Part shown: piece by piece, positions 43,346 through 52,059 of the stretch
Numbering within the stretch: the first letter of the stretch is position 1
Layout: each line of letters begins with the position of its first letter
The notes under the pieces: model-generated
The model's database searches: none
What the model was told of the DNA's origin: nothing
What the model saw: the letters and a program-made list of their open reading frames with translations, nothing else
Made by a program: the position numbers and the translations under genes
NCBI RefSeq assembly: GCF_004138325.1
Contig: NZ_SBLB01000003.1
Span: 620,001 to 684,000, forward strand
Reading direction: 5' to 3'
Source of the DNA: Spirosoma sordidisoli
Lineage (GTDB): Bacteria > Bacteroidota > Bacteroidia > Cytophagales > Spirosomataceae
DNA length: 64,000 nucleotides

Positions 43346-44344
43346 ATGGCCAATCAGCCAACGACCTGGCTTAGTAAACTGGGCAAGCTCCTGGTCCCGA
43401 CCAGCGACGCCCAGTCCAACCCGACCGCTACCGTTACCAACACGCGGATTCTGCACGAACTGGTTGCCTCGTTCGAGGATTCCATCCGGCGCGAGTCCGT
43501 CGGGTCCAGCCTGCTGTTCAACGCCCATTTTCTGATCATTCTGCACCCCGACACCTACGAGGAACGGCAAAATGCGTTTCCGGTCATTGTCAACGAAGCC
43601 GTCAATGCCTTCAGGGCTAGTATCGACGCGCAGCAGCCATCGTATGAACGGGTGGTGCCGGTAGCGTCCAGCTGGTTTTTTAAGTTCGGGGGCGGGCGCG
43701 AGTTCGGTGGTGAGCCCGTCAGCCCGACCGATGTGTTCGTGGTGGGGGCGCTGACCGGTATTCTGCCCGGCAACGCACAGAGCCAGACGCCCGACCGGCT
43801 CAACGTGACGCGCCGGGTTCGGCAAACCAACCGCTACGAAAAGGTAGACGTAGACCTGAACATGTTCCAGCATATCGACTTCCGCGAGCCGGGCGCGTTT
43901 GTGGTTCGGTTTGGGTTCGACACGCCCGCGTCCCCGGCCCGGCCGGCGGTAGGCAGCGGCACCCGCATGGCTCCCAGCCAGCCCCAGAAACCCGGCGATG
44001 TGCTGGCCGAGATATCGTATTATCTGGCCGAACTGAATAAGGAAGGCAGCTGCCGGATGCGAGACCGCGAAATCGTGATAGCCCGCAAAGAACCCGACAA
44101 CCAGCATTTCCCGAACTACCTGCTGCTCGAATCGGCCTACGTCTCGAATCCCCACGCCCGGATTCGCTACCACGACGCTTCCGATTCGTTTCAGATAGCC
44201 TCGTTCAGCCGCAACGAAACCCGGGTCAACGAGCAGCTGATTGCGCGAAGCGAACCCGCCAGTCCGCAGTGGCACCCACTGCCCGATACGGCGCAGGTGT
44301 TGCTCAACAACATGGTTACCCTTCATTTTCAACGTACAGTCTGA
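43346..44344 (+). CDS. FHA-domain protein, FhaA-like architecture
   Basis: The ATG at 43346 is preferred to a TTG at 43334. In the 332-aa product, residues about 25-90 form a helical domain (ILHELVASFEDSIRRESVGS) that recalls the N-terminal domain of FhaA proteins. After a middle beta region, residues about 230-330 match an FHA fold: REIVIARKEP, then SAYVSNPHARIRY and SRNETRVNEQ. The pThr-contacting Arg, Ser and Asn are kept, although the usual GR and NG pairs are AR and NE. It opens the cluster containing PP2C, kinase and SEDS-PBP genes, where FHA proteins would read kinase-made phosphothreonines. Confidence 0.65.
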   Translation: MANQPTTWLSKLGKLLVPTSDAQSNPTATVTNTRILHELVASFEDSIRRESVGSSLLFNAHFLIILHPDTYEERQNAFPVIVNEAVNAFRASIDAQQPSYERVVPVASSWFFKFGGGREFGGEPVSPTDVFVVGALTGILPGNAQSQTPDRLNVTRRVRQTNRYEKVDVDLNMFQHIDFREPGAFVVRFGFDTPASPARPAVGSGTRMAPSQPQKPGDVLAEISYYLAELNKEGSCRMRDREIVIARKEPDNQHFPNYLLLESAYVSNPHARIRYHDASDSFQIASFSRNETRVNEQLIARSEPASPQWHPLPDTAQVLLNNMVTLHFQRTV

Positions 44345-44347
44345 CCT

Positions 44348-44431
44348 ATGCTCGATGCCCTGCTTGCGGTGCTGCTGCTCCTGTTTGTCGTCGCCCTCGT
44401 CGTTCAGCACTTCCGAAACCTGCCCCGGTAA
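44348..44431 (+). CDS. 27-aa single-pass membrane micropeptide
   Basis: The ATG lies 3 bases after the FHA gene stop. The peptide is MLDALLAVLLLLFVVALVVQ followed by HFRNLPR, that is, one membrane helix with a basic tail. Coupling to the FHA gene supports translation. Size and shape recall small membrane subunits such as KdpF, but no sequence relation is claimed. Confidence 0.45.
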   Translation: MLDALLAVLLLLFVVALVVQHFRNLPR

Positions 44432-44517
44432 GTGATGATTTGTGATTGAGTGATTTGTGGATGGCGATTGAGTGGGGGCTGTGGAGGTATGGTTTGCTCC
44501 TGGTAGTTTTACCCTTT

Positions 44518-44814
44518 CGTTTACCCCCGGCCCCATAAAGGGGTTGTTTGGGGAAGTGTTGATAAAAAGGTAAAGCCGTGAAGAGACCGGATTTTCACCC
44601 CCCAGCCCCCTAAAGGGGGAGTTAGCTCCGCCGAATGGGCTCCCCCTTTAGGGGGCTGGGGGGCGAAAAAGGCAGCCTTTCGAGCCGACTAAAGTCAGCA
44701 ACTATCTTCCCCAAACAACCTCTTAGCGGGTTGGGGGGTGTGCAGGTAGCCAACAGAAGTCAGAAAATGCCCGACCCAAACAATTCCTTCGGGAGTAGTG
44801 CCTGGGGGTAAACG
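44518..44814. repeat. Nested inverted-repeat element with CCCCTAAAGGGG-type core
   Basis: Three inverted pairs are nested around one centre. The outer arms are CGTTTACCCCCGG (44518-44530) and CTGGGGGTAAACG (44802-44814). The middle arms are around AAGGGGTTGTTTGGGGAAG (44538-44556) and CTTCCCCAAACAACCTCTT (about 44712-44730). A perfect 24-bp inner pair is 44598-44621 and 44640-44663, each holding CCCCCTAAAGGGGG or its complement, with an 18-base loop. Short GC-rich repeats of this family are known between genes in many Bacteroidota. The three-level nesting is unusual and it separates the FHA gene from the PP2C gene. Confidence 0.8.
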
Positions 44815-44851
44815 AGGTACCTATACAGTTATTAACCAGTAACCGAATTCG

Positions 44852-46297
44852 ATGTCGTTAGAAATTACCGGTCAGACCGATGTCGGCCAGCGCCGAACCG
44901 ATAACCAGGATACGTTTATCTGCGCCCCGATCTGGGCGGAAGGCAGTGCGCTGCTGGCGGTGATCGATGGCGTAGGGGGTTATGCGGGCGGAGATCAGGC
45001 TGCGGCCATTGCGCAGGAGTCGATTTCCCAGTACATGACCACCCCAACCGGAAACCCGCTGTCGATGCTGCGCGAAGCGGTCGTTTTTGCCAATAACCAG
45101 ATCAACACCCGGCGGCAGCAGGATCGCGCGCTGGCGCAGATGTGCTGCGTGCTGACGGTTGCCGTAGTCGATAGCCAGTCCGGGAAACTTTTTTTTGCGC
45201 ATGTGGGCGACACCCGCCTGTACCGCTACCGGCAGGGTACCCTCACCAAGCTGACCCACGACCACTCGCTGGTTGGGGTTCGGGAAGATGCCAGCGAGCT
45301 GACCGAAGCCGAGGCCATGCAGCACCCCCGCCGAAACGAGATTCTGCGCGAAGTCGGGTCGGCCGCCCACCGGGTCGACGATCCCGATTTCCTCGAATCG
45401 GGCGAATCCGATTTCCGGCCGGGCGATCAGCTCTTACTCTGCAGCGATGGGCTGACCGATATGATTACCCAGGCCCAGATCCGATCGGTGCTGGACCCGA
45501 AAAAAGCCCTTCCTGAAAAAGCGGCCGATCTGGTGCAGCTGGCCAACGACGCGGGCGGCAACGATAATATTACGGTCGTGCTGGCTACCAACACCGCCCA
45601 ACCAGCCCGCCCGCCCATGGCCGACCAGCCCCAGTCGGACCGGGTGGTGGCACCCACCCCACTGCCGCCCCCCGCAACGGCGCCCGCTCCGGCACCCTCC
45701 GCATCAGCCCGGCAACAATCCGGCAACCGGGCGGGACGCTGGCTGGTGCTCGGCCTGCTGGCTGCGGGGGTGGCCGGGTTTGTATGGTACCAACATCAGG
45801 CAGCAGACCCGACCGGTACGGCCGAAAATGCAAGCGCTCCAGCCGACAGCCTGGCCAGCGGTGCGCCGGCAACCGAACTACGACCGGCCAGTCCGCTCGA
45901 CTCCCTGCTTCGGGTGGCGTACCGGAGTGCCGACAAACGCCTGGTGCTGCCCCCCGACACCATCCGGCTCAACTCGCCCCTGCTCCTCGCCGATTCGCTG
46001 CAGAGCATTGTCGGCACGGAGCGGTTAACGGTACTGGTGCCCGCGGATACGATGCGGTCGGCCGTAGCGTTACGTATACTGCGTGCGGGACCGACTCGTT
46101 TAGAAAATATAGTAATCAGTGGCTTTAAGACAGGCATCGAAACCAGCCGCGAAACGAAGCTACAGCTCGTCAAGGTCCATTTTCAGCAGGTAGACCTGCC
46201 CATTCGCGCAGAAATCCGGCAAGACAGCTTCCAGAATGCCGTTATTCAGGTTAGCGTACAAAGCCAGACCGATTCACCCAAACCCGTACGTCCCTAA
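44852..46297 (+). CDS. Membrane-anchored PP2C-type Ser/Thr phosphatase (PstP-like)
   Basis: In the 481-aa product, residues 1-247 are a PPM/PP2C domain with the metal-binding motifs DNQD (about 17-20), VIDGVGG (Asp39), AHVGDTRLYR (about 116), SDGLTD (about 198-203) and GGNDNIT (Asp238). A Pro/Ala-rich linker leads to one membrane helix (about 295-312, RWLVLGLLAAGVAGFVWY) and an extracytoplasmic region (about 320-481) with repeating beta strands. The stop overlaps the kinase start by one base, so the phosphatase and kinase are made together. It would dephosphorylate the kinase and its targets, as PstP does in actinobacteria. Confidence 0.9.
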   Translation: MSLEITGQTDVGQRRTDNQDTFICAPIWAEGSALLAVIDGVGGYAGGDQAAAIAQESISQYMTTPTGNPLSMLREAVVFANNQINTRRQQDRALAQMCCVLTVAVVDSQSGKLFFAHVGDTRLYRYRQGTLTKLTHDHSLVGVREDASELTEAEAMQHPRRNEILREVGSAAHRVDDPDFLESGESDFRPGDQLLLCSDGLTDMITQAQIRSVLDPKKALPEKAADLVQLANDAGGNDNITVVLATNTAQPARPPMADQPQSDRVVAPTPLPPPATAPAPAPSASARQQSGNRAGRWLVLGLLAAGVAGFVWYQHQAADPTGTAENASAPADSLASGAPATELRPASPLDSLLRVAYRSADKRLVLPPDTIRLNSPLLLADSLQSIVGTERLTVLVPADTMRSAVALRILRAGPTRLENIVISGFKTGIETSRETKLQLVKVHFQQVDLPIRAEIRQDSFQNAVIQVSVQSQTDSPKPVRP

Positions 46298-47961
46298 TGT
46301 CCACCATACGATTCGACACCCGATTTCCTGGCTATGAGGTGCTGAGTGAGCTGGGGCGCAGCAACGCCCGTATCCTCAAAGCCCGTCATCTGGCCACGGG
46401 CGAGCTGGTGGCCATCAAGCACTTCGCGCTCAACACCGATGCCGAGACCATTCGCCGGTTCCAGCGGGAGTCGGCCATTATGACCAGCATTGCCCATCCA
46501 AATATTGTCAAAGTGCGGGAGGTGCAGGTCGAAGCCGAGCTGCCTTACATCGTTATGGAGCTGATCGAAGGCGGTAGCCTGAAGAACCTCTTTGCCGGTC
46601 AGCAACGCATCGACGTACCCACGACGATTCGGCTGGGGTTACAGATGGCCAGCGCGTTCAAAGCCATCCACCCGCAGGGCATCATCCACCGCGATATAAA
46701 ACCGGAAAATATCCTGTACCGGCCCCTGCCAAGCGGTGAGCTGCATTTTCTCCTCACCGACTTCGGCGTGGCGCGGCTGCATGAACAGTCGACCACCCTG
46801 ACCGGCCAGTCGCTGATGACCTATGAATACGCATCGCCCGAGCAATTCAATGATCCCAAGGGGGTAGGCATCGCTACGGATTATTACTCGCTGGGGGTCG
46901 TGCTGTACGAATGTTTGCACGGCAGCGTACCTTTCGCGCTCGACGATCATTCGGGTATTGTCACGTTCATGAACAAGGTACTGACCGAAGCGCCCCCCGT
47001 GCTGACGGTCGACGCGGTCAGTCAGCCGCTCAGCCATTTTAATGATTTGTTGCGGGGGCTGCTGCAGAAAAAAGCCGCCGACCGGATTAGTGACCCCGAC
47101 GAGCTGACGTGGCTGCTCAAACAGGCCGAGCTGAACTACCTGCAGGCCAACCGGGCCAGCAACGCCCGACCCGTTCCTATTCCGCCAACGGTGACGGTAG
47201 CGGGTCCCGCCTACACGCATTCGCCCGCCCCCGCCACCCCGGGAGCCGGGGTATCAGCCACAACACACACCGCAACGCGCCCTTCTCAACCGCCAGCCGA
47301 GCCCCCGGCCACGAATGCAGCGGCTGCCACACCGGCTCCGCAGCCCCGTCGGCCGCGTCAGTCGGTATCGGGTGGACTGTCGTGGGGGATACTGGCGTTG
47401 ACCGTGTTACTGGCGGGCGCCGGTGTGTATTACTTCTTCCTGCTCCCGAAACAAAACGGCAACCGGCCAGAGACCAGCACCGAAGCGCCAGTAAGTACGG
47501 GCCTCGACGGTATCACCACCGACTCCGCTGCGCTGGATGAAGAGACCCTCCGGCAGCAACAGGAGGAAGCCGAACGGCAGCTCGCTCTGCGCAAACAGCA
47601 GGCAAAAGCCGCCGTTGGTGAACTGAGCGCCGAGGTGACCGATTTTAAGGTTGGCTTCTTCGGGGGCATCAAAAACGTGAAGATTCAGCTGCGCAACCCC
47701 AGCTCGGTTGACTTTGCGTCGGTGGCGGTACGGGTCAATTACTACAAGGACAATGGCGGCCTGTACAAGTCAGAAAACGTATTTTTCAGCCCCGTTGGCC
47801 CCAACATGACCCTGACCCGTACGGCCCCCAACAGCGACCGGGGCGTTCGGGTTACCTGCAAAGTGATTAATCACCAATTTGCGCCCGACCTGGATTCGTT
47901 GATGACGATTATGGAAAGCCCCGACGATGACGAATCCGACGAGTCTGACTCCCTCGATTGA
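46297..47961 (+). CDS. Transmembrane Ser/Thr protein kinase (PknB-like, no PASTA domains)
   Basis: In the 554-aa product, the N-terminal kinase domain (about 12-285) has Lys41 (VAIK), HRDIKPEN (131-138), DFG (155-157) and SPEQ (180-183), so catalysis is expected. The glycine loop is degenerate (ELGRSNARILK, one Gly kept). A Pro/Ala/Thr-rich linker (about 290-358), one membrane helix (about 361-383) and a short coiled coil precede an extracytoplasmic FxLYD-like beta domain (about 425-530, VKIQLRNPSSVDFASVAVRV) and an acidic tail. It lacks the PASTA repeats of classical PknB/Stk1 sensors. It is coupled to the phosphatase gene and followed by the SEDS-PBP gene 55 bases on. Confidence 0.92.
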   Translation: MSTIRFDTRFPGYEVLSELGRSNARILKARHLATGELVAIKHFALNTDAETIRRFQRESAIMTSIAHPNIVKVREVQVEAELPYIVMELIEGGSLKNLFAGQQRIDVPTTIRLGLQMASAFKAIHPQGIIHRDIKPENILYRPLPSGELHFLLTDFGVARLHEQSTTLTGQSLMTYEYASPEQFNDPKGVGIATDYYSLGVVLYECLHGSVPFALDDHSGIVTFMNKVLTEAPPVLTVDAVSQPLSHFNDLLRGLLQKKAADRISDPDELTWLLKQAELNYLQANRASNARPVPIPPTVTVAGPAYTHSPAPATPGAGVSATTHTATRPSQPPAEPPATNAAAATPAPQPRRPRQSVSGGLSWGILALTVLLAGAGVYYFFLLPKQNGNRPETSTEAPVSTGLDGITTDSAALDEETLRQQQEEAERQLALRKQQAKAAVGELSAEVTDFKVGFFGGIKNVKIQLRNPSSVDFASVAVRVNYYKDNGGLYKSENVFFSPVGPNMTLTRTAPNSDRGVRVTCKVINHQFAPDLDSLMTIMESPDDDESDESDSLD

Positions 47962-48016
47962 TCGTCCCGGACCTGCTCCCTTCATCTGATGCGCACAAGC
48001 ACCACCGTTTGACTGT

Positions 48017-51000
48017 ATGACCCCAGCTTCCCCTTCGTCAGGACGTTTGTATCTGCTCGGTGCTTCCGGCATGCTCCTGCTGCTGTTTGCCCGGCTGTAC
48101 CTGAATCTGTACCCTGACCTGAACCGCGCCACCGACGCCCTGGCCAGCGGGCAGGCCCTCACCCTGACGCCCGGCCTCAAACCGGCCGCTATCCAGCGGT
48201 TGCTCAATAGCGGCAACTACTATACCGATCCAAAAGACAGAGCGCTGGTTGCCGATTCGCTGGCTACCAAACTCAACCAGTACGGTGCGCCCGAGAATCT
48301 GGGGGCGATCAACAAGCGACAGTTCGCCGTGCTGGCTCCCGTGGCCTGGCGCAGCCGGATTGGCGGGGTCGATTTTCAGAGTCGGCTCCAGGCATCCCGC
48401 CAGCAGATGGGGTTCGATTCGGTATTATACCGGCAGGAACAAACCAGTCCGCGCCCGTATGCCGCTAGCGTCAGTGCCGGTACAGGCACGGTAGGCCTTT
48501 CGGGCCGGGTTCTGCGCGACGACCAACCGATGGCCGGCGTACTGGTGCAGCTCAGGCAACACCCCGCCACGGCCCGCCCCGATACCCTGCCCGACCGCTT
48601 CACCTACGCCCGAACCGATACCGACGGCCAGTTTTCCTTCACGGGTCTGACCGACGGATCGGGCTACAGCGTGGTGCCGATGAAACCCGGGTTTGAGTTC
48701 GGGAGCCGCAAAGGAACCAGCCGGCTCAGCCGCGATCCGCAGTTTTCGTTTACCGGCCGACCGCATCAGCTCCGGCTCATTGGCTCTGTCGTTTACGGCC
48801 AGCTCAAGACCGATCATGCCTTTACGGTACGAACGCCCTCGGCCTTCACCGCTCAGTTCTGGGCCATAGCCGGCCTGTTTCTGCTGGCGTTCTGGGCCGT
48901 TCAGGGGTTCTGGTCGCTCCGGCGGTTTGCGCCCGACCCGCTGCTGCTACCCGTGCTGATGCTGCTGACGGGCATTTCGATACTGACGCTGCTGGCCATT
49001 CAGAACCCGGTGCAGGATATGCTCTACGCCTGGCAAACGCTACAGGGCGTAGCCGCCGGGCTGACTGGTATGGCGGTTCTGTCGCAGCTGAATGTGGGTC
49101 GTTTTTACGCCGACTGGCGGTTTGACTGGCTCGTTACGTTCCGAAGCCGGTCGTCGGTGCGGCTGTCGGGCTGGACCTGGCTGGTTCTGGCGCTGGGGCT
49201 GGCGTTCCTCACCCTGCTGATCGGGTCGGGGCCAGAAGGCAGTGGCGTTCGGGTTAACCTGTCGGTGCTGGGGTTGACGTTTCAGCCCAGCGAAATCACC
49301 AAATACCTGCTCCTGCTGTTTTTTGCCGGGTTCTTCGCAGCCCATGAGCAGCAGCTTCGGCAACTGCCCGACCTGCGCTGGCGATTTGCCGTGAGCGCCG
49401 GCGCGCTGGCCGGAGCCGGGATTCTTATGCTGCTGTACCTGCTGCTGGGCGACATGGGGCCAGCGCTCGTTGTGTGCTTTACCTTTCTGCTTTTCTACAG
49501 CATTGCCCGCGGTAACCTCCCCCTGACCCTGGCCACCGGGCTGGGCTACGGCGTTGCGCTATGGTTTTTACCGGGCAGTCTGGCAACGCTCTTGACCCTG
49601 GCGACCCTGGTTGCCTACATGGTCTGGCAGGGCGAAGCGCGGTCGCGGACGGCACTGGGCTGGGCCGCTCTGCTGACCGAGGCCCCGGTATTGCTGCTGC
49701 TCGTCATGGCCATGTTCACCTTCGGCGATCAGCTGCCTTTCGTGGGCGACCGGCTGGCCGACCGAAAAGCCATGTGGCTCAACCCCTGGGACAACGACGT
49801 GTACGGGGGCGATCATCTGGCCCATAGCTTCTGGACCCTGGCATCGGGTGGCTGGACCGGGCAGGGTCTCGGCAAAGGATTTGCCAATGCCATGCCAGCC
49901 GCCCATACCGATATGATACTGCCCAGCGTAGGCGAAGAGCTGGGCGGGCTGGGCGTCATCGCCGTATTTCTGCTGATGGGGCTGCTGCTTCATCGGCTCT
50001 TTCTGCACGCCCGCCGGGCTGGCCAGCCATTCAGCTTTTTCCTGGTGGCCGGTATCGCCATCTCGACCGGTATCCAGTTTCTGATCATCGCCAGCGGATC
50101 GCTCGGGCTACTGCCCCTGACCGGCATTAGCGTACCGTTTCTGAGTTATGGCAAAATATCCCTGATTATCAACCTGCTGGCCATGGGGGTCGTTTTCAGC
50201 GTGGCCAACCGACCCGGCCAGGCCGAACAGCGGCAGTATCTGGAGAAACAGTATGACGTAGTACTGATGGCCGGTATCGCCGGTTTTTTGCTGGGAGTAG
50301 TCATCCTGATCGGCAGGCTGATACCGGTTATCGGCTGGCGGGGCGACGAGTACATTGTGCGGCCCGCCCGGGTCGTTACCCGCACCGGCGATCCGGTCTA
50401 TAGCTACAACCCCCGAATCGAGCGGCTAACGCGCGTGCTGGCTTCGGGTACGCTCTACGACCGGAATGGGCTGGTCCTGGCCACCAGCTCACCGCAGCTG
50501 ATCAACCAGCAGCGCGCCCGGCTGCGGCAGAGCGGGCTGGCCCCCGAGGAGTTGTCCCGCCTGACCCAGAAACGGCTGCAACGCTATTACCCGTTTGGCG
50601 AGCAGCTGTTTTTCTGGACCGGCGACCTCAATACCCAGCTTTTCTGGGGGCAGAGCAACGGCTACTATGCCGAAGCGACCCACTTCAGCGAGTTGCGCGG
50701 CTTCAACAGCCGCCCCCGAAAAACAACCCTGGTTGCCACCCGCTACCGCGCCGACCGGTTCAGCCCGTCAGTTCAGCAGACCCGCACCCTGTCGGTCTAC
50801 GACTACCGGGAGCTGGCCCCGGCCCTGCGGGCGGGTATCGACAGCCGCGAGGTGGAGCAGCGCAAAGCCCGCAACCGCGATCTGCACCTGAGCGTCAACG
50901 CCGAGTTACAGGTTAGTCTGCAAAAGGCCCTCGCCCAGTCGGACTTTACGACCAAACGGCTGTCGGTTGTGGTGATGGATGCGGCATCGGGCGATGTGCT

Positions 51001-51994
51001 GGCCTCGGCCATGTACCCGCTGCCGAACCTGAAAACGCCCGAAACGATGCTGTTACCCGATCGGGATCGGCTCAAACTGTCCTATCTGGTCACCGAACGC
51101 GACCTGGGTATGACCTACGCTACCGCCCCCGGCTCAACCGCCAAGATCCTGACGGCAATGGCCGCGTTCAACAAGCTGGGCACGTCGGCGTCTGAAGTCA
51201 GTTACCCCATTTCGTGCGCGGAGATCATCCGGCGCGGCACGCGGGAATCGGAACCCTGCGGTGAAACCGTCGACATGCGCCGGGCTATTGTCCGGTCAAG
51301 CAACGTTTACTTTATCCGGGCCGCCAACGACAACGCCCTCGACAGCGAACTCGCCGACCTCTACCTGGCCACGGGGATGAATGTCGACCTGATGGGAGGC
51401 TATTCGTTCGCGGATACGCATACCGAAGCCGAGCAGCAACAGATACGGCAGCACTGGCGCGACTCGTCGTTTGTCGTTCGGCGTAACTTATACCAGAGCA
51501 CCCGGTACCCCCGCCGGTACCGCAGCGAGTTTTCGGGGCTGGCCTGGGGACAGGGAAAACTGACCTCAACGCCCGCGTCGCTGGCCCGGATGGCAGCGGC
51601 TATCGCCAACAGCGGGCGCATGCAACCCTCGCGCTACGTGCTGAAACGGGCCGGCAAGTCACAACCCCTGCTCCCCGCCAAACCCCTGGCCCGACAGGCC
51701 GACTATGCTCAGCAACTGACCTCGTTCATGATCGAACAATCGAATCCGGGCGGACGGGCTAAAATCAGTGTGGCCCGGGTAGCCGGTAAGACTGGCACCC
51801 CCGAACGCATCGTGCAGGGCGAACAGCAGAACGACGGCTGGTACGTTTTTTTTGCCCCGACTCCCAACGGCCGTTCGCATACCGTCACGGCCATACGGAT
51901 CGAGCTGGGTGAGTCGTCGGCCGATGCCGTGCAGCTAGCCAACGAGGTAGTGGCACCGATCCTGAACCAGCGGAATTACCTGGGGAGTTTTTAA
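48017..51994 (+). CDS. SEDS glycosyltransferase (RodA/FtsW) fused to class B penicillin-binding protein
   Basis: One 1325-aa product carries both halves of a cell-wall synthase. Residues 10-28 are a membrane helix. About 150-245 is a carboxypeptidase-regulatory/SpaA-like beta domain (GRVLRDDQPMAGVLVQL, TDTDGQFSFTGL). About 270-770 is a SEDS polytopic domain with FQPSEITKYLLLLFFAGFF, ASGGWTGQGLGKGF and PAAHTDMI (630-632 HTD, the essential Asp region of RodA/FtsW), then GEELGGLG. After a helix comes the PBP pedestal. The transpeptidase domain (about 960-1325) has SxxK at Ser1040-Lys1043 (GSTAK), SSN at 1094-1096 and KTG at 1258-1260. All catalytic motifs are intact. It lies between the kinase and the second FHA gene. 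Confidence 0.95.
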   Translation: MTPASPSSGRLYLLGASGMLLLLFARLYLNLYPDLNRATDALASGQALTLTPGLKPAAIQRLLNSGNYYTDPKDRALVADSLATKLNQYGAPENLGAINKRQFAVLAPVAWRSRIGGVDFQSRLQASRQQMGFDSVLYRQEQTSPRPYAASVSAGTGTVGLSGRVLRDDQPMAGVLVQLRQHPATARPDTLPDRFTYARTDTDGQFSFTGLTDGSGYSVVPMKPGFEFGSRKGTSRLSRDPQFSFTGRPHQLRLIGSVVYGQLKTDHAFTVRTPSAFTAQFWAIAGLFLLAFWAVQGFWSLRRFAPDPLLLPVLMLLTGISILTLLAIQNPVQDMLYAWQTLQGVAAGLTGMAVLSQLNVGRFYADWRFDWLVTFRSRSSVRLSGWTWLVLALGLAFLTLLIGSGPEGSGVRVNLSVLGLTFQPSEITKYLLLLFFAGFFAAHEQQLRQLPDLRWRFAVSAGALAGAGILMLLYLLLGDMGPALVVCFTFLLFYSIARGNLPLTLATGLGYGVALWFLPGSLATLLTLATLVAYMVWQGEARSRTALGWAALLTEAPVLLLLVMAMFTFGDQLPFVGDRLADRKAMWLNPWDNDVYGGDHLAHSFWTLASGGWTGQGLGKGFANAMPAAHTDMILPSVGEELGGLGVIAVFLLMGLLLHRLFLHARRAGQPFSFFLVAGIAISTGIQFLIIASGSLGLLPLTGISVPFLSYGKISLIINLLAMGVVFSVANRPGQAEQRQYLEKQYDVVLMAGIAGFLLGVVILIGRLIPVIGWRGDEYIVRPARVVTRTGDPVYSYNPRIERLTRVLASGTLYDRNGLVLATSSPQLINQQRARLRQSGLAPEELSRLTQKRLQRYYPFGEQLFFWTGDLNTQLFWGQSNGYYAEATHFSELRGFNSRPRKTTLVATRYRADRFSPSVQQTRTLSVYDYRELAPALRAGIDSREVEQRKARNRDLHLSVNAELQVSLQKALAQSDFTTKRLSVVVMDAASGDVLASAMYPLPNLKTPETMLLPDRDRLKLSYLVTERDLGMTYATAPGSTAKILTAMAAFNKLGTSASEVSYPISCAEIIRRGTRESEPCGETVDMRRAIVRSSNVYFIRAANDNALDSELADLYLATGMNVDLMGGYSFADTHTEAEQQQIRQHWRDSSFVVRRNLYQSTRYPRRYRSEFSGLAWGQGKLTSTPASLARMAAAIANSGRMQPSRYVLKRAGKSQPLLPAKPLARQADYAQQLTSFMIEQSNPGGRAKISVARVAGKTGTPERIVQGEQQNDGWYVFFAPTPNGRSHTVTAIRIELGESSADAVQLANEVVAPILNQRNYLGSF

Positions 51995-52059
51995 CCTATA
52001 AACCTGACTAACAGCTCCCCGACCAATCCGGCGGGCCGGGCCAACGATACCTTACTGCG

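Noticed and set aside
43340..44536. 398-aa minus-strand frame opposite the first FHA gene
   Set aside because: Its composition is low-complexity for a protein. It covers an FHA-type gene in a conserved cluster and runs into the inverted-repeat region.
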